Of a DNA stretch of 47,004 bases, positions 31,548-39,420 are shown piece by piece. Both the position numbers and the translations under genes were made by a program. This DNA comes from Lichenibacterium minor (GTDB lineage: Bacteria > Pseudomonadota > Alphaproteobacteria > Rhizobiales > Beijerinckiaceae), in NCBI RefSeq assembly GCF_004137685.1, contig NZ_QYBB01000034.1:1-47004 (forward strand). The letters are read 5' to 3'. Each line of letters opens with the position of its first letter. Position 1 is the first letter of the stretch. Under the pieces are notes generated by a model. That model made no database searches and was not told the origin of the DNA. It saw nothing but the letters and a program-made list of their open reading frames with translations.

Positions 31548-31619
31548 GAGAGGGGTGACAGCGCGGCCTCTCCCGCTATGACGGGCGCGCCGCGCCCCGC
31601 GGCGCCCGAGGCCCGATCC

Positions 31620-32423
31620 ATGCCCCACGCCCGCGTCTTGATCGCCACGCCGGTCTACGACGGCACCGTCACGATCGAATATATGGGCGCCGTGCGGGAC
31701 GCCGAGGCGGCCCTCGCGTCGCGCGGGGTGGCGAGCGCGCTGCGTTTCACGGTCGGCACAGAGCTGTGGAAGAGCCGCAACCTGTTCGCCAGCGTTGTGC
31801 TGGCGGACCCGGGATTCACTCACCTGCTGTTCGTCGACGCCGACATGCAGTTCCCGCCCTCCGCGGTCGAACGGCTGCTCGACAGCGGCAAACCTTTCTG
31901 CGGCTGCGTCTACCCCTACCGCGGGATAGACCCCGCCGAGCTGCACCGCTGGTCGCGCGCGCTCGACTCGCCGGAGCGGGCCCGCAACGTGGCGGCCCGC
32001 TACGTGGGGGCCGAGCGGCTCGCAGTCCGCTGCGACGCGGGCGGGCGCTACAGCTTCGCCGTGGAGGACGGCTTCGCGCGGGCGGTCCACCTCGGCTGCG
32101 GCCTGACGCTGCTGCACCGCTCGGTGTTCGACACCATGGCGGCCGTCCTGCCCGAACTGATGGCGGCCCCCTATGGCAACACCTCGGCCGCGTTCGATCC
32201 GGCGCTCCGGATCCTTCAATGCTTCTCCCCGACCGTCGACCGCGACGGCGCCTTCCTGTCCGAAGACGTCGCCTTCTGCCGCCGCTGGACGGAGCGCTGC
32301 GGCGGCGAGATCTGGGCCTGCGTCGACCAGGAGATGGGCCATGTCGGCCGCCACGTGTTCCGGGGCTGCGCCGCGGACCGGCTGTCCGTCCAGGGCGTGT
32401 CGTCGTCGAGCCTCGGCGCGTGA
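31620..32423 (+). CDS. GT-A-type glycosyltransferase-like protein (paralogue of the 6454 gene)
   Basis: About 267 residues. ARVLIATPVYDGTVTIEYMG, FTHLLFVDADMQFPPSAVER with DxD, FCGCVYPYRGIDPAELHRW, VHLGCGLTLLHRSVFDTMA, and LSEDVAFCRRWTERCGGEIW then VDQEMGHVGRHVF repeat the order of blocks of the gene at 6454. ATG 31578 in the same frame is an alternative start, but similarity begins after 31620. The stop is 11 bp from that of the convergent TPR gene. The role is probably addition of one sugar during glycan assembly. Confidence 0.75.
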   Translation: MPHARVLIATPVYDGTVTIEYMGAVRDAEAALASRGVASALRFTVGTELWKSRNLFASVVLADPGFTHLLFVDADMQFPPSAVERLLDSGKPFCGCVYPYRGIDPAELHRWSRALDSPERARNVAARYVGAERLAVRCDAGGRYSFAVEDGFARAVHLGCGLTLLHRSVFDTMAAVLPELMAAPYGNTSAAFDPALRILQCFSPTVDRDGAFLSEDVAFCRRWTERCGGEIWACVDQEMGHVGRHVFRGCAADRLSVQGVSSSSLGA

Positions 32424-32434
32424 GCGGAGAGCGG

Positions 32435-34222
32435 TCACGGCAGACGTCGCACCCGACGCCGGTCGAGGGCGTGAAGTGCCGTGGCCACCGCGTCGACCGT
32501 GGGCGCCCAGCCCTGGCCCTGCGCCTGCCGGAACAGGCGAACAACGTTCGGGTACCAGGGGGAATCGACGCGCCGTTCCAGCCACCGCCAGTCGGTCTGC
32601 TGTGCCGGCAGGAGGATCCAGCAAGGCTTGCCCATGGCGCCGGTCAGATGCGCCACGGCGGTGTCGACCGCGATCACCAGGTCGAGATGGTGGACCACCG
32701 CGGCGGTGTCGGCGAAGTCGACACAATCCGAGCCGAGGTCGGCGAGGCGACCCTCGGCCGCCGCGGCCCGCGCTTCCTCTTCGCCCTCGCCCTTCTGCAG
32801 GGCCACGAACTCCACCCCTGGCACGCGCCACAACGGGCGCAGCGCGTCGAGACTCGGCAGGGAGCGCCGCGCGTCGTTGCCGTGAATGGCGGCGCCCCGC
32901 CACGCTAAGCCCACCCGGAAGCCTTTGCTCGCCGCGCGCGGCCGCCAGCGCTCGACCAGCGCCGGCGACGCCCGGAGATAGGGCAGAACGGCCGGCACGG
33001 AATGGAGCCGCATGCCGAGGTGCAGCGGCAGGCTGAGCGGCAGACTCCAATAGTCGTGCGCGGCGATCGCCATGCCGCTCGTCACGACCTCGTCCACCCC
33101 GTCGAGCCCGACAAAGAGCGGCGCCAATGGGGCGTGGCAGCCGAGCGTCAGGCGCGCGAGGCCGCGCCGCTTCAGCTCTCGGGCGAAGCGCGCGAACTGG
33201 ATCGCGTCGCCGTAGCCCTGTTCGGGCCACAACAGCAGCGACTTGCCGGTGAGGTCCTCGCCTCGCCAGCGCGGGTAGGGCACGTCGGGAAGAAGGTTGA
33301 AGTTTTCCCGCAGCTCACCTTCGGAGCGCGCCTCATACAGCGGCCAGCCGTTCGCGTAGTCGCCCCGGCGCAGCAGCAGCGTGCCGAGCGCGAGCCGCGC
33401 GTCCGGTCGATCCGGCGCCGCAGATAGGACCGTGCGGAACGAGGCTTCGGCCGCATCGGTTTGGTCTTGTTCCACCTGGAGGAGTCCCAGGTTGAAGCGC
33501 GCGTCCGCGTAGTCCGGCCGAAGCCGCAGCGCGGCCTCGAAGCAGCTCCGCGCTTCGTCGAGGCGGTCCGACTTCATGAGGAGGTTTCCGAGGTTGAAAT
33601 GCGCCTCGACGTGCTCGGGGGTGAGCGCGATGGCCGCGCGAAACTCCGCTTCGGCTTCCCCGCTTCTCTTTTGTCGATCGAGCAGCGTGCCGAGATTGTA
33701 GCGAAGGTTGCCGGGCCGCGGCTGCGCCGCGATGGCGCTACGAAAGGCCGCCTCCGCGCCAGCGTTATCGCCGGTTCGCATGCGCGCGACGGCCACCATC
33801 GTGAGGACGTCGGCATCGTGCGGGTGGGCGGCGAACGTCGGGGTCAAGGCGCCTTCGACTTCGCCTGGCCGCCCCGCCCCGATCAACAGTGCGCCGAGGC
33901 GGCGCGCCGCGTCGACCATCGCGGGATCAAGCGCCAGGGCACAGCGATACTCGCCTTCCGCCTCTCCCTCCCGGCGGCCGGCGAGAAGCAAAGTGCCGAG
34001 GTTGAGGTGGAACACGGCAGCATCGCGAATCGCGATGGCGCCCCGGATGAAAGCTTCGCCTTCCCGCGCGTCGCCGCTCTGCTGGCGCGCGAGACCGAGC
34101 AGGTGCAGGGCGTCCGCATCTCGCGGGTCTTGTGCGAGGAGCGCCCGATAGGCGGCTTCGGCTTCCGACAGCCGGCCCGCACGCTGCAAGGCCAAAGCTG
34201 CTTCACGTTGATGTTGGTGCAT
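32435..34222 (-). CDS. TPR-repeat protein with C-terminal GT9-like glycosyltransferase domain
   Basis: 595 residues. About eight tetratricopeptide repeats fill residues 1-290 (LQRAGRLSEAEAAYRALLAQ, FHLNLGTLLLAGRREGEAEG, AHFNLGNLLMKSDRLDEARS and similar). The C-terminal part has KSLLLWPEQGYGDAIQFARF, GFRVGLAWRGAAIHGNDARR, FVALQKGEGEEEARAAA and DLVIAVDTAVAHLTGAMGKP, matching heptosyltransferase-like (GT9) domains. TPR plus glycosyltransferase is the plan of SPINDLY/OGT-type protein glycosylation enzymes, though those use a GT41 domain. It could glycosylate proteins in the cytoplasm, such as the RTX protein before export, or act on a lipid-linked glycan. ATG 34222 diverges from the gene at 34392. 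Confidence 0.85.
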   Translation of the reverse strand: MHQHQREAALALQRAGRLSEAEAAYRALLAQDPRDADALHLLGLARQQSGDAREGEAFIRGAIAIRDAAVFHLNLGTLLLAGRREGEAEGEYRCALALDPAMVDAARRLGALLIGAGRPGEVEGALTPTFAAHPHDADVLTMVAVARMRTGDNAGAEAAFRSAIAAQPRPGNLRYNLGTLLDRQKRSGEAEAEFRAAIALTPEHVEAHFNLGNLLMKSDRLDEARSCFEAALRLRPDYADARFNLGLLQVEQDQTDAAEASFRTVLSAAPDRPDARLALGTLLLRRGDYANGWPLYEARSEGELRENFNLLPDVPYPRWRGEDLTGKSLLLWPEQGYGDAIQFARFARELKRRGLARLTLGCHAPLAPLFVGLDGVDEVVTSGMAIAAHDYWSLPLSLPLHLGMRLHSVPAVLPYLRASPALVERWRPRAASKGFRVGLAWRGAAIHGNDARRSLPSLDALRPLWRVPGVEFVALQKGEGEEEARAAAAEGRLADLGSDCVDFADTAAVVHHLDLVIAVDTAVAHLTGAMGKPCWILLPAQQTDWRWLERRVDSPWYPNVVRLFRQAQGQGWAPTVDAVATALHALDRRRVRRLP

Positions 34223-34391
34223 TCATCCCGCTCTTCGACGTCCGTGAGGAACCATGCGGCCGGCGTCCCGCCCGTGTCCAGACGATTGCAGCCTCCCGCA
34301 GGCCCGATTACGGGCTCTCTCAAAAGTGTTGCCGCTCCCGCGTCCGTCGTTGTACCGACACCCAGAATTATCGCCTCCTCAGAGTGTCGGC

Positions 34392-35507
34392 ATGATGGAC
34401 GCCCAACCCGCCTATAGGAACGTGCTGCTTGGCGACCCGCTACCCCGCGTCACTCAGACGTGCCAGGGCATCAAATTCGCCACCGACGCCATGGCGGGCC
34501 GTACGCTTGTGTTCTGTTTTTACGGGGCCGATGACGCTGTGGGCCGGCGTGCCATCGCGGCGGTCGAGGGACGCGGCCGCAAGCGGTTCGACGACGAGCG
34601 GGCCTCGATCTTCTTCATCGGGACAGACAATGCCGACCAAGCCTCGGGCCGTTTCCGCGACGCGATGCCCGGCCTGCGCTTCATGTGGGACATTGACGCG
34701 AGCGTGAGCGAGCGGCTCGGCTCTGTTCCGGTCGGTGGTGACCTGGGACTTGGGACACGACGCCGCTTCTGGCTTGTCGCCGATCCCTCGCTTCATGTGT
34801 CCAAGGTCATCCCCTTCGCGGCGGGCGGCTCGGACATTGACGCCCTGCTCGACCACCTCGACGGGCTGCCGCACCCGTCGCGCTTCGCGGGCTTCGAGGT
34901 GCCGGCGCCCGTGCTGGTGCTGCCGCACGTGTTCGACCCCGGCCTGTGCCGCCACCTCGTCGGGCTCTACGACGCCCATGGCGGCGGGGAATCGGGCGTC
35001 ATGCGCAACAACGTCGGCGTCTTCGACCGGTCGTTCAAGAGCCGCAAGGACTTCACGATCGACGACCCGAGGCTGGTGCGCCACGTCCAGGGCCTGATTG
35101 CCCGCCGCGTGCTGCCCGAGATCGAGAAGCTCTTCTTCATGAAAATCACCCGCATGGAGCGTTACATGGTGGGGTGCTACGCGGCCGAGGACGGCGGCCA
35201 TTTCCGCCCGCACCGCGACAATTCTTCCCCTGTCACGGCGCACCGGCGCTTCGCCGTGTCGATCAACCTCAGCGCCGACTTCGACGGCGGCGAGGTGAGC
35301 TTCCCGGAATACAACCCGCGCGGCATCAAGGCGCCCGAAGGCTGGGCGGTGGTGTTCCCCGCCAACATCCTCCACGCCGTCGGCCGCGTCACGCGCGGGC
35401 GCCGCTACGCGTTCCTGCCCTTCGTCTACGACGAGGCGGGCGCGGCCATCCGGGAGCGGTATATCGCGTCCCAGGCGGCCGAAGCGCACCCGGTCGCCGC
35501 CGAATAG
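34392..35507 (+). CDS. Peroxiredoxin-fold/2OG-Fe(II) oxygenase fusion (prolyl-4-hydroxylase-like)
   Basis: 371 residues. Residues 1-160 look like an AhpC/TSA fold (VLLGDPLPRV, TLVFCFYGADD, FRFMWDIDAS-type strands, RRRFWLVADPSLHV) but without the peroxidatic TxxC cysteine. Residues 165-360 form a prolyl-4-hydroxylase-type oxygenase: H274 and D276 in HFRPHRDNSS, H328 in VVFPANILHAVG, and R338 in RGRRYAFLPF for 2-oxoglutarate. It would hydroxylate a side chain or small molecule. It lies 124 bp upstream of the type I exporter genes on the same strand, so the RTX protein is one conceivable target. That link is inference from position. Confidence 0.82.
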   Translation: MMDAQPAYRNVLLGDPLPRVTQTCQGIKFATDAMAGRTLVFCFYGADDAVGRRAIAAVEGRGRKRFDDERASIFFIGTDNADQASGRFRDAMPGLRFMWDIDASVSERLGSVPVGGDLGLGTRRRFWLVADPSLHVSKVIPFAAGGSDIDALLDHLDGLPHPSRFAGFEVPAPVLVLPHVFDPGLCRHLVGLYDAHGGGESGVMRNNVGVFDRSFKSRKDFTIDDPRLVRHVQGLIARRVLPEIEKLFFMKITRMERYMVGCYAAEDGGHFRPHRDNSSPVTAHRRFAVSINLSADFDGGEVSFPEYNPRGIKAPEGWAVVFPANILHAVGRVTRGRRYAFLPFVYDEAGAAIRERYIASQAAEAHPVAAE

Positions 35508-35544
35508 TTCCGGGAAAACGCCATAATCCTTCGCCATGCACCGT

Positions 35545-35580
35545 GTGGCCACGGGCCGCGGAACGGCGGCCCCTGGCCAC
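35545..35580 (+). promoter_or_regulatory. Large inverted repeat before the type I exporter
   Basis: Arms GTGGCCACGGGCCGC (35545-35559) and GCGGCCCCTGGCCAC (35566-35580) pair over 15 bp with one mismatch around a 6-nt loop. No T-run follows. It lies between the oxygenase stop and the exporter start, 51 bp before the latter. It may be a terminator of unusual kind, a message-stability hairpin or an operator. Confidence 0.5.
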
Positions 35581-35631
35581 GCGCCGGCTGCCAGCCTATG
35601 GTGGCCCCCCATCCCCGATCGGATCGCCTGA

Positions 35632-37854
35632 ATGTCAGTGAGCCTCGTGACGGAGCCCCCGAAGGACGCAGCTCCGCCGCCGCCTGCTGCCGCCGCCTCG
35701 GCGCCGCCCCCGCCGCCGCCGTCCCCCCCGGTCGACACGGGCCTGCCCGCCCTGGCGCTGGTCGCGAACTTCCACCGCCTCGGCTGCGACATCGCCCAGG
35801 TGCGCCACGAGATGGGCTTCGGCGAGAAGGTGTGCACCTCGCTCGACCTCGTGCGGGCGTCCAAGCTCGTGAAGCTCAAGGCCAAGCGGCTGACGAAGCA
35901 GCCCGCCAAGGCACTGGCCGGCGCCCCGCTGCCCGCCATGCTGGAGATGAAGGACGGCCAGTTCTTCATCTACGGCCGCCGCCACGAGGACGGCCGCATG
36001 CGGCTCGTCAACGCCGTGACGCGCGAGGTCCGCAACCCCACCGAGGCGGAGCTCGAAGCGGACTGGACCGGCACGCTCCTGCTGTTCACGCGGCGCGCGT
36101 CGCTGAAGCAGGAGGTCGGCTCCTTCTCGCTGGCGTGGTTCCTGCCGTCGCTGTGGCGCTACCGCCGCCCCCTGATGAGCGTGATCGTGGCGTCGCTGTT
36201 CATCCAGCTCTGCACGCTGGCGACGCCGCTGCTGTTCCAGATCGTCATCGATAAGGTGCTCACCCACAAGGGCATGTCGACCCTCTACATGGTCATCCTG
36301 GGGATGTGCCTCGTCGGGCTGTTCCAAGCGCTGCTGACGTGGCTGCGCACCTACATGCTCACCCACACCACGAGCCGCATCGACGTCGAACTCGGCGCCA
36401 AGCTGTTCGACCACATGGTGCGGCTGCCCCTCAACTATTTCGAGACGCGCGCCACGGGCCAGACCGTGGCCCGCATGCGCGAGATCGAGCAGGTCCGCAA
36501 CTTCCTCACCGGATCGGCCCTGCTGACCGGGCTCGATGTGATCTTCTCCGTCGTGCTGATCGTCGTCATGGTGGCCTATTCGCCGTTCCTGTCGGTGATC
36601 GCGCTCCTGTCGCTCCCCGTCTACGTAGTCATCGGCTTCATCATGCGGCCGCTGCTGATGGAGCGCATGAAGGACAAGTTCAACAAGAGCGCGCTGTCGC
36701 AGCAGTTCCTCGTCGAGTCGATCGTCGGCATCCAGACCGTCAAGGCCATGGCGATCGAGCCCGTGCTGCGGTCGGACTGGGAAGAGAAGCTCGCCGCCTA
36801 CGTGGGCTCCTCCTTCGACGCCGTGTCGATCGCCAACGTGGGCCAGAACGCATTCCAATACGTGTCGAAGCTGTCCACCGCCGCGGTGCTGTTCTTCGGC
36901 GCCCAGGCGGTGATCAACGGCGACCTGACGGTCGGCGGCCTCATCGCCTTCAACATGATCTTCGGCCAGGTGACGGGCCCGATCCTGCGGCTGTCGCAGC
37001 TGTGGCAGGACTTCCAGCAGGTGCAGATCTCCGTCGACCGCCTGGGCGACATCATGAACAACTTCCCCGAATCCACCTCCATGGCGCAGGCGCACCTGCC
37101 ACCCGCCAAGGGCGACGTTCAGATCCGCGGCATGACGTTCCGCTACGAGGCGGGCGGGCGCGAGATCCTGAAGAACATCAACCTGGCGATCCCCGCCGGC
37201 CAGGTGATCGGCATCGTGGGCCCGTCGGGCTCCGGCAAGTCGACCCTGACCAAGCTGGTGCAGCGCCTGTACACGCCGGAGCGGGGCCAGATCCTCGTCG
37301 ACGGCATCGACATCGGCCAGGTCGATCCCGCCTGGCTCAGGCGGCAGGTCGGCGTGGTGCTGCAGGAGAACCTGCTGTTCAACAAGACCGTGCACGAGAA
37401 CATCGCACTGGTGAACCCCGCCATGTCGCGCGCCCAGGTCATCGCCATGGCGCGGCTGTCGGGCGCGGACGAGTTCATCAACCGCCTGCCGCTGGGGTAC
37501 GACACGATGATCGTCGAGCGCGGCGCCAACCTGTCGGGCGGCCAGCGCCAGCGCTTGGCCATCGCCCGCGCCCTCGCCGCCAACCCCCGCATCCTCATCC
37601 TCGACGAGGCGACCTCGGCCCTCGACTACGAGAGCGAGCGCATCATCCAGGACAACATGCGCCACATCGTGCACGGCCGCACCGTGATCATCATCGCGCA
37701 CCGGCTCGCCGCCGTCCGGTCCTGCGACCGCATCATCGCCGTCCAGGACGGGTCCATCGTCGAGGACGGGTCGCACAGCGAGCTCTTGGCCCTGCCGTCG
37801 AGCCTCTACGGCCGCCTGTGGCGCATCCAGGCCGGCGAAAGCGTCGCCGCATGA
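35632..37854 (+). CDS. Type I secretion ABC transporter (HlyB/LapB-like)
   Basis: 740 residues in the inner membrane. After a Pro/Ala-rich start, residues 38-150 form a C39-like domain without the catalytic Cys-His pair, the substrate-docking module of RTX exporters. Residues 170-440 hold the six membrane helices. The nucleotide-binding domain shows Walker A GPSGSGKST (530-538), signature LSGGQ (634-638), Walker B ILILDEA (654-660), D-loop SALD and the switch His in IIIAHRL. It would power export of a C-terminally tagged, unfolded RTX protein. Its stop overlaps the next start by 4 bp (ATGA). The RTX protein at 18329 is the only evident substrate in the window. Confidence 0.95.
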   Translation: MSVSLVTEPPKDAAPPPPAAAASAPPPPPPSPPVDTGLPALALVANFHRLGCDIAQVRHEMGFGEKVCTSLDLVRASKLVKLKAKRLTKQPAKALAGAPLPAMLEMKDGQFFIYGRRHEDGRMRLVNAVTREVRNPTEAELEADWTGTLLLFTRRASLKQEVGSFSLAWFLPSLWRYRRPLMSVIVASLFIQLCTLATPLLFQIVIDKVLTHKGMSTLYMVILGMCLVGLFQALLTWLRTYMLTHTTSRIDVELGAKLFDHMVRLPLNYFETRATGQTVARMREIEQVRNFLTGSALLTGLDVIFSVVLIVVMVAYSPFLSVIALLSLPVYVVIGFIMRPLLMERMKDKFNKSALSQQFLVESIVGIQTVKAMAIEPVLRSDWEEKLAAYVGSSFDAVSIANVGQNAFQYVSKLSTAAVLFFGAQAVINGDLTVGGLIAFNMIFGQVTGPILRLSQLWQDFQQVQISVDRLGDIMNNFPESTSMAQAHLPPAKGDVQIRGMTFRYEAGGREILKNINLAIPAGQVIGIVGPSGSGKSTLTKLVQRLYTPERGQILVDGIDIGQVDPAWLRRQVGVVLQENLLFNKTVHENIALVNPAMSRAQVIAMARLSGADEFINRLPLGYDTMIVERGANLSGGQRQRLAIARALAANPRILILDEATSALDYESERIIQDNMRHIVHGRTVIIIAHRLAAVRSCDRIIAVQDGSIVEDGSHSELLALPSSLYGRLWRIQAGESVAA

Positions 37855-39359
37855 GCACCCCCGTCCCGCTGCCCGTCCCCCGCCGGTCGCGGCTCCCCGC
37901 CGTGATCGCGCGCGTCCCCGCCGTTCTGGGGCGGGGGGGCGAGGCCTACAAGCCCAAGCCCAACTCGGCCTATACGGAGTTCCTCCCGGCCCACCTCGAG
38001 ATCCTCGAGACCCCGGCATCCCCCAAGATGTCTTTCATGCTGTGGACCATCTGCGGGATGATGACGGTCGCGATCGTGTGGAGTTCGCTGGCCAAGGTCG
38101 ACATCTACGCCGAAGCGCAGGGCCGCATCCAGCCGAGCGGCCGTTCCAAGGTCATCCAGCCGCTCGACGTCGGGCGGGTGTCGGAGATCGCGGTGCAGAA
38201 CGGCTCCATCGTCAAAGCCGGCGACCTGTTGGTGCAGCTCGACGCCACCCAGAGCGAGGCCGACCGGGCGTCGGCGGCCGCGGACCTGCAATCACTGCAC
38301 GCCGAAATCGCGCGCCGGACCACCGAGATCGTCGACGTCCAGGCGGGCGTCGCCAACCCGACGATCATCTACCCGCCCGACGTGTCCGACTCCTACCGCA
38401 AGCGCGACGACAGCGTGTTTCAGGCGGAGATGAGCCAGTACCAGGCGCAGGTCGACGGCCTCCAGGCACAGCTGGCCGAGAAGACGGCCCGCAACAAGCA
38501 TCTCGCCGACACCATCACGGCGCGCGAAAAGGTCATCGCCTCGATGACCCAGCGCCTCGACATGAAGCAGACGCTCGAAGCCCACCAGTCGGGCACCAAG
38601 GCGGCGGTGATCGACGCCAGCCAGACGTTGGAGAACGAGCAGCGCAACCTCGCCGACGACCACGGTCAGGTGATGGAGAACGATGCCGCTGCGGTGTCGC
38701 TCCGCCGCCGGCTGGACCAGGCCAAACGGGATTTCCTCGCCACCCAGAACCAGAAGCTCAACGATGCCGAGCGCAAGCGGGACGATGTCGCGCAGAGCTT
38801 CGTCAAGGCCGCCGCCAAGGTCCAGCAGGCCCGCATCCTGGCGCCGCTCGACGGCACGGTCCAGCAGCTCGCCGTCACCACTGTGGGGCAGGTCGTCACC
38901 TCGGGCCAGCCGCTGATGGTCCTCGTGCCGTCGACAAAGTCACTCGAAGTCATGGCCCTGGTGCAGAACCAGGACATCGGCTTCGTCAAGGACCGCCAGG
39001 AGGTGGTGCTCAAGGTCGACGCCTTCCCGTTCAGCCATTACGGCACGCTGAAGGGGACGGTGACCCGCATTTCGAACGAGGCCGTCGACTCGCAAGAGGC
39101 GACGGCGTCCTCGGACGCCAGCACGTTGGCGCGGCCGGCCAACAATTCGGCGCTCACCGGCAGCCAAAGGGTGCAGAACCTCGTCTACCCCGTCACGGTC
39201 CAGCTCGACCAGACGTCGATCAACGCGGACGGCAAGGACGTCCCGCTGATGCCCGGCATGATGGTCACCGCCGAGGTGCAGACGGGTAGCCGGCGGGTGA
39301 TCCAATACCTGCTGGCCCCCATCTGGGAAGCCACGTCGCAGGCCGCGCACGAACGCTGA
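37851..39359 (+). CDS. Type I secretion periplasmic adaptor (HlyD family)
   Basis: 502 residues. Cytoplasmic N-terminus, one membrane segment (60-82, MSFMLWTICGMMTVAIVWSS), then a biotinyl/lipoyl-like half-motif (VIQPLDVGRVSEIAVQNGSI, LLVQLDATQSEAD), a long alpha-helical hairpin (about 130-330, rich in Gln, Ala, Glu and Lys), the second lipoyl half (ARILAPLDGTVQQLAVTTVG) and a beta-barrel region ending VPLMPGMMVTAEVQTGSRRV. It links the ABC exporter to an outer-membrane TolC-like channel, which is not encoded here. Translationally coupled to the transporter. Confidence 0.94.
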   Translation: MSTPVPLPVPRRSRLPAVIARVPAVLGRGGEAYKPKPNSAYTEFLPAHLEILETPASPKMSFMLWTICGMMTVAIVWSSLAKVDIYAEAQGRIQPSGRSKVIQPLDVGRVSEIAVQNGSIVKAGDLLVQLDATQSEADRASAAADLQSLHAEIARRTTEIVDVQAGVANPTIIYPPDVSDSYRKRDDSVFQAEMSQYQAQVDGLQAQLAEKTARNKHLADTITAREKVIASMTQRLDMKQTLEAHQSGTKAAVIDASQTLENEQRNLADDHGQVMENDAAAVSLRRRLDQAKRDFLATQNQKLNDAERKRDDVAQSFVKAAAKVQQARILAPLDGTVQQLAVTTVGQVVTSGQPLMVLVPSTKSLEVMALVQNQDIGFVKDRQEVVLKVDAFPFSHYGTLKGTVTRISNEAVDSQEATASSDASTLARPANNSALTGSQRVQNLVYPVTVQLDQTSINADGKDVPLMPGMMVTAEVQTGSRRVIQYLLAPIWEATSQAAHER

Positions 39360-39367
39360 GGACGGCC

Positions 39368-39392
39368 GACGCCGGTCCCAGCGGCCGGCGTC
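39368..39392 (+). terminator. Possible terminator after the type I secretion genes
   Basis: Perfect 8-bp stem GACGCCGG-(9 nt)-CCGGCGTC starting 9 bp after the adaptor stop. No T-run follows, so it may only partly separate the exporter genes from the sulfotransferase-like gene. Confidence 0.35.
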
Positions 39393-39420
39393 TGATGACA
39401 AGACCGAGGGGAGGGGCGGG

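Noticed and set aside
31005..33230. 741-residue minus-strand open frame
   Set aside because: It runs opposite two glycosyltransferase genes and partly inside the TPR gene in another frame; no domain is recognisable and composition is shadow-like.
35635..38019. 794-residue open frame on the minus strand opposite the type I exporter
   Set aside because: It is the antiparallel shadow of a clear ABC transporter in very GC-rich DNA; it has low-complexity Asp/His/Gly-rich sequence and no known domain.
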